Positions 17,060 to 25,777 of a stretch of 37,408 bases of DNA are shown one piece after another. The position numbers and the translations under genes were made by a program. The notes below the pieces were generated by a model. It searched no databases and had not been told where the DNA came from. It saw nothing but the letters and a program-made list of their open reading frames with translations. Numbering within the stretch: position 1 is the stretch's first letter; each line of letters begins with the position of its first letter. The DNA comes from RGIG1959 sp045540655 (GTDB lineage Bacteria; Bacillota; Clostridia; Oscillospirales; Acutalibacteraceae): NCBI GenBank assembly GCA_045540655.1, contig JAZQHP010000117.1, positions 1 to 37,408 of the forward strand, written 5' to 3'.

Positions 17060-18409
17060 TTGGATAAGATTGATATTCTCAGCAGAGAAGAATTTGTGGA
17101 CAATCTTGTGAATTTGGTCGAACATATCGCAAAGAATAAACGCTCAACGTCATTTGCAATCAACGGCACGTGGGGTTCCGGGAAAAGCTTTGTTTTGGAT
17201 ATGCTCGAAGATCGATTAAGTCCATATGAGTCGGATGATAATTCGTGTGATAAGTATTTTGTCATCCATTACAATTGCTGGAAATACGATTATTATGAAG
17301 AACCATTGCTCGCGATTGTTGCGGCTATGATCGATATCATCAACGAACAAACAAGAATCATATCCAATGGGGAGACAAGAGCAAAAATTGTTGGAGTATT
17401 GAAATCCGTTGGTGCTACCTTATTATCTATGGCAAACAGCACAATTAAAGATAAGACGGGCGTGGATATAAAGGCGGCCTATGATCTTGTCAAAGAAGGC
17501 GTAGATAGCGGTGCAGCGGATTTTGAAAAAAGCAAAGAATATGATGTGTATTTTTCGTTCAAACAAGCGCTGAACAGTTTGCAAGAATTGATCGGTGAAA
17601 TATCGGAGCAGCAAACAGTAGTATTTGTTGTGGATGAACTCGACAGATGCTTGCCGGAATATGCTATTAAAGTATTGGAACGTCTACATCATTTAACCGA
17701 AGATTCTAATAATGTCATTACAATCCTCTCTATGGATAAAGTGCAATTGCAGTCCAGCATTAATCAGATATTTGGTGAAAATAAAGCGGATCAGTATTTG
17801 AAAAAATTTATTCAGTTTGAGGTAAAACTGGACAAAGGCCGTGTTTCGGAACGGTTTACAGAAAAATACACCGAGTATCTAAATCTGTTCGATAAAGATC
17901 TTGTGTCATACCATGAATCCATTGAAGAATTTGCTCAAGCTGTTTTCAAGAACATTGACATAAGAGAGCAAGAACAATTAATACACCGAGCACAATTAGC
18001 GCATCAGCTTTTGTTCAGCGAGCCAAAAGATTATAGTTTCTTGTGCATGGAGTTACTAATTGTAGTAATGGTGTTTCATTATCAAAGCAAGGCAAAGTTT
18101 TGTAAATGGCTTGAAAAGTTCCCCGGTGCTATAACGATGACAAATTCCCCACCGTTCGAAAGCTTTTTTGAAGAACAGTTTAATCTCTTATCTATAAAAG
18201 AAGTACATATTGTAGGAGCAAATGAGTCAAGACGCTTGGTGTTACAATTGAATACTTTATATTCAGCGATTGCGTACATGTGGATTATGCTGTTTTTGAA
18301 TCGACAACAATGTAAAGGTTGCTTAGGTGTCGCATGGCCCGATGATTTATTAGAACAAAATGTTGATGAGTTGAAAAAATTTATTGAAACTATCCGATTT
18401 ATCAAATAA
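17060..18409 (+). CDS. KAP-family P-loop NTPase embedded in the hsd operon
   Basis: This protein of 449 residues (counting from the TTG) starts LDKIDILSREEFVDNLVNL, the usual KAP opening. Walker A is GTWGSGKS (~36-43) and Walker B is VVFVVDELDRC (~187-197). Between them lies WKYDYYEEPLLAIVAAMIDI and a KAP-typical helical insert (VGVLKSVGATLLSMANST), which is not hydrophobic enough for a membrane span. KAP NTPases include phage-exclusion PifA and many defence-island proteins. I chose the TTG at 17060 because AGAAGGTG lies six bases upstream; an in-frame GTG at 17051 has its ribosome site too close. It ends 18 bases before hsdR. Low GC sets it and the membrane gene apart. It probably acts with the membrane protein and, by position, with the restriction system. 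Confidence 0.88.
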   Translation: MDKIDILSREEFVDNLVNLVEHIAKNKRSTSFAINGTWGSGKSFVLDMLEDRLSPYESDDNSCDKYFVIHYNCWKYDYYEEPLLAIVAAMIDIINEQTRIISNGETRAKIVGVLKSVGATLLSMANSTIKDKTGVDIKAAYDLVKEGVDSGAADFEKSKEYDVYFSFKQALNSLQELIGEISEQQTVVFVVDELDRCLPEYAIKVLERLHHLTEDSNNVITILSMDKVQLQSSINQIFGENKADQYLKKFIQFEVKLDKGRVSERFTEKYTEYLNLFDKDLVSYHESIEEFAQAVFKNIDIREQEQLIHRAQLAHQLLFSEPKDYSFLCMELLIVVMVFHYQSKAKFCKWLEKFPGAITMTNSPPFESFFEEQFNLLSIKEVHIVGANESRRLVLQLNTLYSAIAYMWIMLFLNRQQCKGCLGVAWPDDLLEQNVDELKKFIETIRFIK

Positions 18410-18427
18410 TTGCTAGGAGGTCGCCCT

Positions 18428-21400
18428 ATGAGTTGGGAGTTTTCCGAGAATATATTGGTGCAAAACAGTGCCGGTGATGTGCTGCGGGACAAGCTCGGGT
18501 GGGATGTGGTGTTTGCCTATGACAAAGAGGTCTTGGGCGAACACGGCACACTCGGCAGACGGTCTTATAAAGAGATCGTCCTGACCCGTTACTTACGCGA
18601 AGCGCTGTTTGCCAATAACGACTGGATGACGGTAGAGTACTGCGATGCCGCCGTCAAGACCCTTTGCGCCTATACTGCCTCGGCAACTCTCATGCAGATC
18701 AACGAAGAAAAATACTCCTTGCTCCGTGACGGCATCCCCGTGCAAATCAAAAACAACGACGGTACTTTTGAAACACGCTATGCGGCGGTGTTCAATTTTG
18801 CTCAGCCCGAGAAAAACCACTTTTTAGCGGTCAAGGAAATGAAGATTAAGGGCGAACTCTATCGCCGCCGCACGGATATCGTCGGCTTTGTCAACGGGAT
18901 TCCGCTCCTCTTTGTGGAGCTCAAGAAGCAAAGTGTCGACGTGAAAGATGCCTACGACTGCAATTATACCGACTATCTGGATACCATTCCGCAGTTGTTC
19001 CATTTCAATGCGTTCCTGATGCTTTCCAACGGATTGGAAGCCAAGGTCGGCACGATGGGTTCGAAATACGAATTCTTCCATGAATGGAAACGTCTCAAAG
19101 AAGATGAAGTCGGCGCGGTTGATCTGGAAACCATGCTTCTCGGTATTTGTGATAAGCGCAATTTTATGGATTTGTTCGAAAACTTCATCCTCTTTGATCA
19201 TTCGGGCGGACGGTGTGCCAAAATCTTTGCACGCAACCATCAATATCTCGGTGTGAACGAAGCGGTAGAATCCTACAAAGCCCGCAAGCTGAAAGACGGC
19301 AAACTGGGTGTGTTCTGGCACACGCAGGGTAGCGGCAAGAGTTACTCGATGGTGTTTCTCGCCCAAAAGATTCGCCGTCAATTTGAGGGCAGTCCCACCT
19401 TTGTGATCCTGACCGACCGCGAGGAACTCAACAAGCAGATCAGCGATACATTCGAAGCGTGCGGTTGCCTGTCGGGCAAGGCGCGGCAATATATGCCGTC
19501 GAGCGGGCATCAACTGATTGAGATGTTGCAAGGCAACCCCAGTTTCATTTTCACGCTGATTCAGAAATTCAACGATCCTGCGGTGACTCCCATCACACCC
19601 GCTCATGATATTGTCATTTTGTCCGATGAGGCGCACCGCTCGCAAAACGGCATTTTTGCCGATAATATGTGCCGTTTGCTCCCGACCGCTTCGCGTATCG
19701 GTTTTACCGGCACGCCGCTTTTTAAGTATGACAATATCACCGAGCGCACCTTCGGTAGTTATGTGTCGATTTATGACTTCAAGCGTGCAGTGGATGACGG
19801 CGCAACAGTGCCGCTGTATTATGAAAACCGCAGCGATATGCTCGAAATCACCAACCCCGAAATCAACGATGCGCTGTTGAATGCCGTAGAAGCGGCAGAC
19901 CTGGATGTGCATGAACAAGCGAAGCTCGAACTGGAGCTCGCGAAAGATATTCACATTCTCACATCCGAACCGCGTCTGGATACGATTGCCCGCGATTTTG
20001 TGGAGCATTATTCCGAAATCTGGACAACGGGCAAAGCGATGTTTGTATGCCTCAACAAGGTGACCTGTGTGCGGATGTATAATATGGCGCAGGTATATTG
20101 GGCGCAGAAAATCGTGGCGCTCAAAAAAGAATTGAAAACCGCCACACAACAGGAGGCACAAGAGCTTCAGCGTAAAATCGACTGGATGCAAGAAACCGAA
20201 ATGGCGGTGATCATCAGTCAGGAACAAAACGAGATTCAGATGTTTAAAAACTGGGGTCTTGACATCACACCGCATCGCGAGAAAATGGAAAAGCGGGAGA
20301 TGGACAAGGATTTCAAAAATCCCAATCATCCGTTCCGCATCGTGTTTGTGTGCGCCATGTGGTTGACGGGATTTGATGTCAAATCGCTTGCGACGATCTA
20401 TCTGGACAAGCCGCTGAAAGCGCATACTTTGATGCAAACCATCGCCCGTGCCAACCGCGTGTGCGACGGCAAAAGCAATGGCTTGATTGTTGACTACATC
20501 GGTGTCGTGAAAGCCCTCCGTGAAGCGCTTGCGGATTATACGGCAGGCGGATCGGGCGGTCGCGGCGGTGATCCTGCACCCGATAAAACCGAATTGATCG
20601 CGAAAATATTGGATACGATCCAAGCAATCCGTACATATATGGCTGAGCAAGATTTCGATTTATCCTCCGTACTGGAAGCGGACGGGTTTGAGAAGCTCGC
20701 TCGTATCCAGGCAGGTGCCAACGCTATGTGTGCGACGACGGAGATCAAGAAGCGTTTTGAGATTCAGGCGCGTGAATTGTTCCGTATGTTTAAGTACATC
20801 GAAAAAGGCGAAGTATCCGATGAAACGCATCGCTATAAGAATGTGATCAGCGAGATTTACGATCAGTTGCAAACCAAGCGCAAACATGCTGACAACTCGG
20901 CATTGATGGCGCAGATCAATGAAATCGTCAGTGAGTATGTGTCGGTCACAAAATCGACGGGCACGGAAGACAGCAAAACGTTTGATATCAGCAAGATTGA
21001 TTTTGACCGTTTGCGCAAAGAGTTTGAACGGGCGAAGAATAAGAATCTGATGCTCAAGGATTTGCAACAACTGGTGGAAGAACGACTGGCGAAAATGCTT
21101 CGTGACAACCCGCTCCGCATTGATTATTACGAACGTTATCAGGAGATTGTCAATGACTACAATCAGGACAACAAAAAAGATGAAATTGCGATTATCTTTG
21201 AAAACTTGATGAAGCTCGTGAGTGAGCTGGACGAAGAGCAAAAGCGGTATGTGCGCGAGGGCTTCGAAAGTGATGAAGAACTCACGATGTTTGATCTGCT
21301 TGTGAGAGAAAAAGAGTCTCTCTCAAAAGAGGATATCAAAAAAGTCAAGAAACTCGCACAACTTTTGCTTGCAAAGGTAAAAGCCCGCATCCACGAACTT

Positions 21401-21559
21401 GACCACTGGCGTGACAAAGAAGAAACTCGCTCAATTGTCAGCGTGCTGATTCGTGATATTTTGTGGGTCGATCTTCCCGAAAGTTATGACGATGCGGCAG
21501 TTGAAAGCTACAGACAGCAGATTTATGAATATGTATATAACGCCTATCCGGCGGCATAA
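18428..21559 (+). CDS. hsdR: Type I restriction endonuclease subunit HsdR
   Basis: This 1043-residue motor and nuclease subunit translocates and cuts unmethylated DNA. The PD-(D/E)xK nuclease shows D150, E164 and K166 (RTDIVGFVNGIPLLFVELKK). The SF2 translocase has Walker A TQGSGKSYSM (~299-308), DEAH (LSDEAHRSQ, 400-403) and GFTGTP (425-430). Motifs V-VI follow later (MWLTGFDVKSLATIYLDKPL, then QTIARANRV). A helical C-terminal region contacts HsdM. All catalytic residues I looked for are present. AGGAGG six bases before the ATG at 18428 fixes the start over an in-frame TTG six codons upstream. GC content returns to the hsdM level, so the membrane/KAP pair separates two parts of one original hsd operon. 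Confidence 0.97.
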   Translation: MSWEFSENILVQNSAGDVLRDKLGWDVVFAYDKEVLGEHGTLGRRSYKEIVLTRYLREALFANNDWMTVEYCDAAVKTLCAYTASATLMQINEEKYSLLRDGIPVQIKNNDGTFETRYAAVFNFAQPEKNHFLAVKEMKIKGELYRRRTDIVGFVNGIPLLFVELKKQSVDVKDAYDCNYTDYLDTIPQLFHFNAFLMLSNGLEAKVGTMGSKYEFFHEWKRLKEDEVGAVDLETMLLGICDKRNFMDLFENFILFDHSGGRCAKIFARNHQYLGVNEAVESYKARKLKDGKLGVFWHTQGSGKSYSMVFLAQKIRRQFEGSPTFVILTDREELNKQISDTFEACGCLSGKARQYMPSSGHQLIEMLQGNPSFIFTLIQKFNDPAVTPITPAHDIVILSDEAHRSQNGIFADNMCRLLPTASRIGFTGTPLFKYDNITERTFGSYVSIYDFKRAVDDGATVPLYYENRSDMLEITNPEINDALLNAVEAADLDVHEQAKLELELAKDIHILTSEPRLDTIARDFVEHYSEIWTTGKAMFVCLNKVTCVRMYNMAQVYWAQKIVALKKELKTATQQEAQELQRKIDWMQETEMAVIISQEQNEIQMFKNWGLDITPHREKMEKREMDKDFKNPNHPFRIVFVCAMWLTGFDVKSLATIYLDKPLKAHTLMQTIARANRVCDGKSNGLIVDYIGVVKALREALADYTAGGSGGRGGDPAPDKTELIAKILDTIQAIRTYMAEQDFDLSSVLEADGFEKLARIQAGANAMCATTEIKKRFEIQARELFRMFKYIEKGEVSDETHRYKNVISEIYDQLQTKRKHADNSALMAQINEIVSEYVSVTKSTGTEDSKTFDISKIDFDRLRKEFERAKNKNLMLKDLQQLVEERLAKMLRDNPLRIDYYERYQEIVNDYNQDNKKDEIAIIFENLMKLVSELDEEQKRYVREGFESDEELTMFDLLVREKESLSKEDIKKVKKLAQLLLAKVKARIHELDHWRDKEETRSIVSVLIRDILWVDLPESYDDAAVESYRQQIYEYVYNAYPAA

Positions 21560-21569
21560 AGGAGTATTC

Positions 21570-21938
21570 ATGCCCACTATCAATCAAACCCTTGCGCGTT
21601 TGCAAAAATCCGATTTCCGTTCGCGGTTTCAGTTAAGCGAAAAGGACAAACAGTATATTGCCGACAAAGGGATGGCGGTGATTCGGGAGCATGCGGCGGA
21701 GTTTGTACGCATGCGGCTTGCGCCTGCCGTGATTCCGAATGACGGCAAGCAGACGCCGATGCGCGGACATCCTGTATTCGTCGCGCAACACGCGTGCGCG
21801 TGTTGCTGTCGCGGGTGCCTCAACAAGTGGTACAACGTCCCGAAAGACGTCCCGCTCACCGCCGTACAACAAGAAAAGATCGTCAACTTGCTGATGGCAT
21901 GGATTGAAAGAGAACTACAAGGGAGCTGTGACAAATGA
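21570..21938 (+). CDS. DUF4186 family protein
   Basis: This 122-residue protein matches the DUF4186 family as I recall it: RSRFQLSEKDKQYIADKG, then the near-invariant NDGKQTPMRGHPVFVAQHA and a cysteine cluster CACCCRGCLNKWYNVPK. The histidines and cysteines suggest metal binding; no function is established. AAAGGAG lies before the ATG, 10 bases after the hsdR stop. The next gene begins at an overlapping ATGA. It belongs to the same transcription unit and probably accompanies the nuclease and helicase downstream. Confidence 0.85.
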   Translation: MPTINQTLARLQKSDFRSRFQLSEKDKQYIADKGMAVIREHAAEFVRMRLAPAVIPNDGKQTPMRGHPVFVAQHACACCCRGCLNKWYNVPKDVPLTAVQQEKIVNLLMAWIERELQGSCDK

Positions 21939-21962
21939 GTCAAAATAAAGGATGTATATATT

Positions 21963-23009
21963 TTGACAAATCCATCGTTTCCGCAATATGTAAAGATCGG
22001 TTATGCTGATGATGTTAACAAACGTTTGCAGCAACTGAATCGTAGCGAATGCACGCCGTTTGCATTTCGCATATATGCGACATATGAAGTGGAAGCACGG
22101 TTAGATGATTTAAAATTACATAGAATGATCGATCAAATCAATCCGTCGCTTCGTTCCATTGATAATGTGAATGGTAAAAAGCGAGTGCGTGAATTTTATG
22201 CCATGACTCCTGAGACGGCGTATGCCATTTTTGAAACCATTGCGGAGCTGGGCGGGCGTCGAGATCGACTTCACTTATATGATCTGTCGGAAACAGAAAA
22301 GGAAAGTGAAAATCTGGCACAGGACATCGAGGAACAGCACATTGAACGATTAGCACCGTTTACTTTTTCAAAGTGCAATATTCCTATTGGTGCTACCATC
22401 ACTTTTGTCAATCAAGGCAATCCGAATTCCGGCAAGCAATGTATTGTGGTGGACGATAAATCGGTTGAATATAACGGAAGAAAACTCTCCTTGTCTGCTC
22501 TCGCAACAGAACTTACCGAGAACAAGTGGGGCGTTGCCGGACCGCGTTATTTTAAATATAACGGGGAGTGGCTGAATGATCTGCGTGCGAAAGCGGAAGG
22601 AAGGCAACCTTCCTCTCGGTTGGATGATGTTTGGGTGATTCCGTGCAATCCGAAATATTATGATATTGTCGGCGCGTTTTCAAAGTTGGATGTGATTGAA
22701 TGGAGTCAATCAACCAATACATCCGTGGGTGATACAGTATACATTTATGTGGGCGGAACTTATAAAGCGATTATGTATAAGTGCGAAGTAGTAGCTGCGG
22801 ATTTATACGGAAACCGAACCGATGAGGATGCAGCCTATTATATTGAAATGACGAAGAAGCCGGACGCTCGCTACATGAAGTTGAAATTGCTGGAAGGATA
22901 CACACCGGATGTGTATCCGTTAAAACAGTTAAAAGAAAACGGGCTTACGAGCGTGCAAGGCCGAAGCAAAGCAACCGTGCAACTTATGAGGTTTTTAACC
23001 GGTAAATAA
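21963..23009 (+). CDS. GIY-YIG (T5orf172) nuclease with RAMA-like and EVE-like domains; 5' frameshift
   Basis: Three domains are visible. The first ~100 residues match a GIY-YIG/T5orf172 nuclease (YILTNPSFPQYVKIGYADDV, then KRLQQL, LKLHRMI and VREFYAM). Residues ~125-215 resemble a RAMA domain (VEYNGRKLSLSALATEL, then GPRYFKYNGEWLNDLR). Residues ~225-348 resemble an EVE/PUA-like domain (DVWVIPCNPKYYDIVGAFSK, SVGDTVYIYVGGTYKAI, VQGRSKATVQLMRFL). RAMA and EVE domains are linked to recognition of modified bases, so a modification-dependent nuclease is inferred. The coordinates use a TTG start. The natural start is probably the ATG at 21935, coupled to DUF4186 (ATGA) with MSQNKG, but a shift of one net base at the TATATAT tract disrupts the frame. 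It may be inactive, phase-variable or a sequence error. Confidence 0.75.
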   Translation: MTNPSFPQYVKIGYADDVNKRLQQLNRSECTPFAFRIYATYEVEARLDDLKLHRMIDQINPSLRSIDNVNGKKRVREFYAMTPETAYAIFETIAELGGRRDRLHLYDLSETEKESENLAQDIEEQHIERLAPFTFSKCNIPIGATITFVNQGNPNSGKQCIVVDDKSVEYNGRKLSLSALATELTENKWGVAGPRYFKYNGEWLNDLRAKAEGRQPSSRLDDVWVIPCNPKYYDIVGAFSKLDVIEWSQSTNTSVGDTVYIYVGGTYKAIMYKCEVVAADLYGNRTDEDAAYYIEMTKKPDARYMKLKLLEGYTPDVYPLKQLKENGLTSVQGRSKATVQLMRFLTGK

Positions 23010-23031
23010 GATGCTCGAAAGGAGGGATACG

Positions 23032-25746
23032 ATGGATGCGAGAAAAGAGCTGGTCATTGTAAACGGTGAAGATAAAACCGATGCCATCGTATCCTATACT
23101 TTTTTCGGGAATAAATGTGAAGTAGTCTATAACAACTCTCCGCGCAGGTATCGATACAATGCTTACAATGTGCGGGTTTTACAATTGCGTCAAGCGATTG
23201 ATCCGCAAACCGTTGTATTTAAGCACAACGGATCCATCGTCGTGAGTATTGATCAAATTCTGGATTTCGGCGAATTCTATCGTGTGGTACGAAACGGCAG
23301 ACGCGATTTGTCGTGCAAGCGCACGGAGGTTCAGCTCGTCGGAAATTGCCTTGCCGGCGCACACAACAATGAACTCTTCGGCTATTTCCGGGAAACGGCC
23401 GAAAGAATCAGTTTGGTGGCCGACAACGGGATTAATATTTTGAGTCAACAATACAAACGCATCACAGCCGTGGAGGAAAGTACGGTTTTATCGCGGTATC
23501 TGAATCCGAGTCTGCCGCCGACAACCCGAACGATCAACGAGCCGCTGATCTTTCCGTTTGGGTTGAATCAAAGCCAGAAGAGAGCGGTGGAAAATGCGTT
23601 TTCCTCGCAGATCAGCATCATTCAAGGGCCTCCCGGCACCGGCAAGACCCAGACGATTTTAAACATTATTGCCAATGCCGTTCGAAACGGGAAAAGCGTG
23701 GCGGTTGTGTCCAATAATAATTCGGCAACCTTAAACGTTGCCGAAAAAATGGAGAAGCACGGGTTGTCGTTCCTCACGGCATTTCTCGGAAGTCTGCAAA
23801 ACAAAGAACGATTTATTGAAGCGCAGACGGGCTGTTATCCGGATATGCGGTCGTGGTTTATTCCCAGACAGCAGGTGGAAGCGTTAGGACAAGAAGTGCG
23901 GCAATTATCCGAGGAACTGTCGGCTATGCTGGAACATCGCAATCGCATCGCTCAGATTGATTGCGAACTGTTATCCTTAACACCCGAGCAGTTTTATTTT
24001 GAGGAGTATTATTCCGCCAAACAACACGCAGACATCCGCGCTGCACGTTTGGCAAAGCTTTCGTCCGCAAAGTTGCTGTCGTTATGGCTGGAATATGAGT
24101 ATTATTCCGATCAAAAGATTCCCTTTTTGAAGAAGCTGTTGCTGGCTTGTCGCTACGGCGGATCGGCGCTGACATTGTTTAAGCACATTCCGTCCGATGC
24201 CATTCCCTTTATACAAAACTTGTTTTATCAGAACAAACGAAGCGAGCTGGAACAGGAAAAACGGGAACTGGAAGAAAAACTGAAAGCCTATCGGTTTGAC
24301 GATAAAATGAAAGCGTTATCGACTAAGTCGATGCAGCTTTTTAAAGCGGAACTGGTGCTTCGTTATGGCATGAATCCGACGCGAAACCGTTTCGAAATGA
24401 AAGACTTTCGCGGTAGTTCGGCTCTGTTTAATGCCGAGTATCCCGTGATCCTGAGTACGACATATTCAATTAAGGGGACGCTTTCGACGGAGCATGTGTA
24501 TGATTATCTGATTGTAGACGAAGCGTCGCAGGTCGATCTGGCGACGGGAGTGCTGGCGTTTTCGTGTGCCAAAAATATCGTCATTGTCGGCGACCGACAA
24601 CAATTGCCGAATGTGCTGACGGCGGAAGACATCCGCAAGGCGGATGAAATTTGGGCTCGGCATCATTTTGACGAGCGGTATCGCTTCACCACTCACAGCA
24701 TGCTGGCATCGGCGGCGGAAATATGGAGCGGTGTGCCTTCGGTGTTGTTGCGGGAGCATTATCGCTGTCATCCGAAAATCGCTAACTTTTTCAACCAGAA
24801 ATTTTATAACAATCAGCTGATTGTGATGACGCAGGATAACGATGAAAGCCATGTGTTGTCGTTGTATCGCACCGCGGCAGGCAACCATGCGCGCGGGCAT
24901 ATCAATCAGCGACAAATCGACGTGATTGAGAAGGAAATTCTCCCGAAACTGGCGGAGTGCGGCTATCGTGACATCGGCATCATCACCCCGTACCGCGACC
25001 AAGTCGCCGCGATCACACGACGGCTCGGCGCAAACTTTGAGGTGGCGACGGTTCATAAATTTCAGGGGAGAGAAAAGGACGCCATCGTGCTGACGTCGGT
25101 GGATAATGAAATAGGGGACTTCGTGGATGATCCCAACATGCTGAATGTGGCGGTATCCCGAGCCATCCGCTCGCTGTCCGTTATTGTTTCGAGCAGCGAG
25201 AAGAACGGACAGACGAATTACGGGGATTTGGCAAAGTATATAGAGTATAACAACTTGGAAGTTGTGGACAGCACGATTTTCTCGGTGTTTGATTTGCTTT
25301 ATAAAGGATACCACCAACAGCGCCAACTGTATTTGGCAAAACAACGTCGGATTTCGGAGTTCGATTCCGAAAATCTGGCGTTTGCCGTGATTGAGAACAT
25401 ATTGGCGCAACCCGTGTTCTCATCCATCGATTGTGCGGCACATGTTTCGCTGGCAACGCTCATTAAAGATGAATCCTTGTTGACAGACGATGAGCGCGTA
25501 TATGCGATGAACCCGCTGACACATGTAGACTTTTTACTGTTCAATAAAATGGACAAGTCGCCGCTGATGGCGATAGAAATCGACGGTACACGGTATCATG
25601 CGGCGGGCAGTCGACAAGCCGAACGAGATGCCATGAAAAATCGGATATTGGAGAAATACCGCTTTCCGCTGGTGCGTATTCGCACCGACGAGAGCGGATT
25701 GGAAGAACGCGTGTCGGCGATGCTGCAATCGCTGATGAAAGAGTGA
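23032..25746 (+). CDS. SF1 (UPF1/DNA2-like) helicase with DUF2726-like nuclease tail
   Basis: This 904-residue protein has the full set of superfamily 1 helicase motifs. These are Walker A GPPGTGKT (199-206), DEAS (~496-499, VDEASQVDLATG), GDRQQLPNV, HYRCHPKI, VATVHKFQGREKDAI and NVAVSRAI. An uncharacterised N-terminal domain (1-~170) precedes it, and a large helical insert lies between motifs Ia and II. The C-terminal part (~835-900, VDFLLFNKM, PLMAIEIDGTRYHA, ILEKYRFPLVRIRTDE) resembles DUF2726, a Vsr/PD-(D/E)xK-like nuclease domain. GGAGGG before the ATG at 23032 fixes the start over one seven codons upstream. It ends the nine-gene run, 22 bases after the GIY-YIG gene. A DNA-unwinding and cutting role in defence is inferred. 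Confidence 0.92.
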   Translation: MDARKELVIVNGEDKTDAIVSYTFFGNKCEVVYNNSPRRYRYNAYNVRVLQLRQAIDPQTVVFKHNGSIVVSIDQILDFGEFYRVVRNGRRDLSCKRTEVQLVGNCLAGAHNNELFGYFRETAERISLVADNGINILSQQYKRITAVEESTVLSRYLNPSLPPTTRTINEPLIFPFGLNQSQKRAVENAFSSQISIIQGPPGTGKTQTILNIIANAVRNGKSVAVVSNNNSATLNVAEKMEKHGLSFLTAFLGSLQNKERFIEAQTGCYPDMRSWFIPRQQVEALGQEVRQLSEELSAMLEHRNRIAQIDCELLSLTPEQFYFEEYYSAKQHADIRAARLAKLSSAKLLSLWLEYEYYSDQKIPFLKKLLLACRYGGSALTLFKHIPSDAIPFIQNLFYQNKRSELEQEKRELEEKLKAYRFDDKMKALSTKSMQLFKAELVLRYGMNPTRNRFEMKDFRGSSALFNAEYPVILSTTYSIKGTLSTEHVYDYLIVDEASQVDLATGVLAFSCAKNIVIVGDRQQLPNVLTAEDIRKADEIWARHHFDERYRFTTHSMLASAAEIWSGVPSVLLREHYRCHPKIANFFNQKFYNNQLIVMTQDNDESHVLSLYRTAAGNHARGHINQRQIDVIEKEILPKLAECGYRDIGIITPYRDQVAAITRRLGANFEVATVHKFQGREKDAIVLTSVDNEIGDFVDDPNMLNVAVSRAIRSLSVIVSSSEKNGQTNYGDLAKYIEYNNLEVVDSTIFSVFDLLYKGYHQQRQLYLAKQRRISEFDSENLAFAVIENILAQPVFSSIDCAAHVSLATLIKDESLLTDDERVYAMNPLTHVDFLLFNKMDKSPLMAIEIDGTRYHAAGSRQAERDAMKNRILEKYRFPLVRIRTDESGLEERVSAMLQSLMKE

Positions 25747-25777
25747 TACCAACACAAATTTCAAACGAGGGATAGCT

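Noticed and set aside
18824..20650. 608-codon open frame on the minus strand
   Set aside because: It is antisense to the conserved HsdR motor and nuclease motifs, and its product lacks any family pattern.
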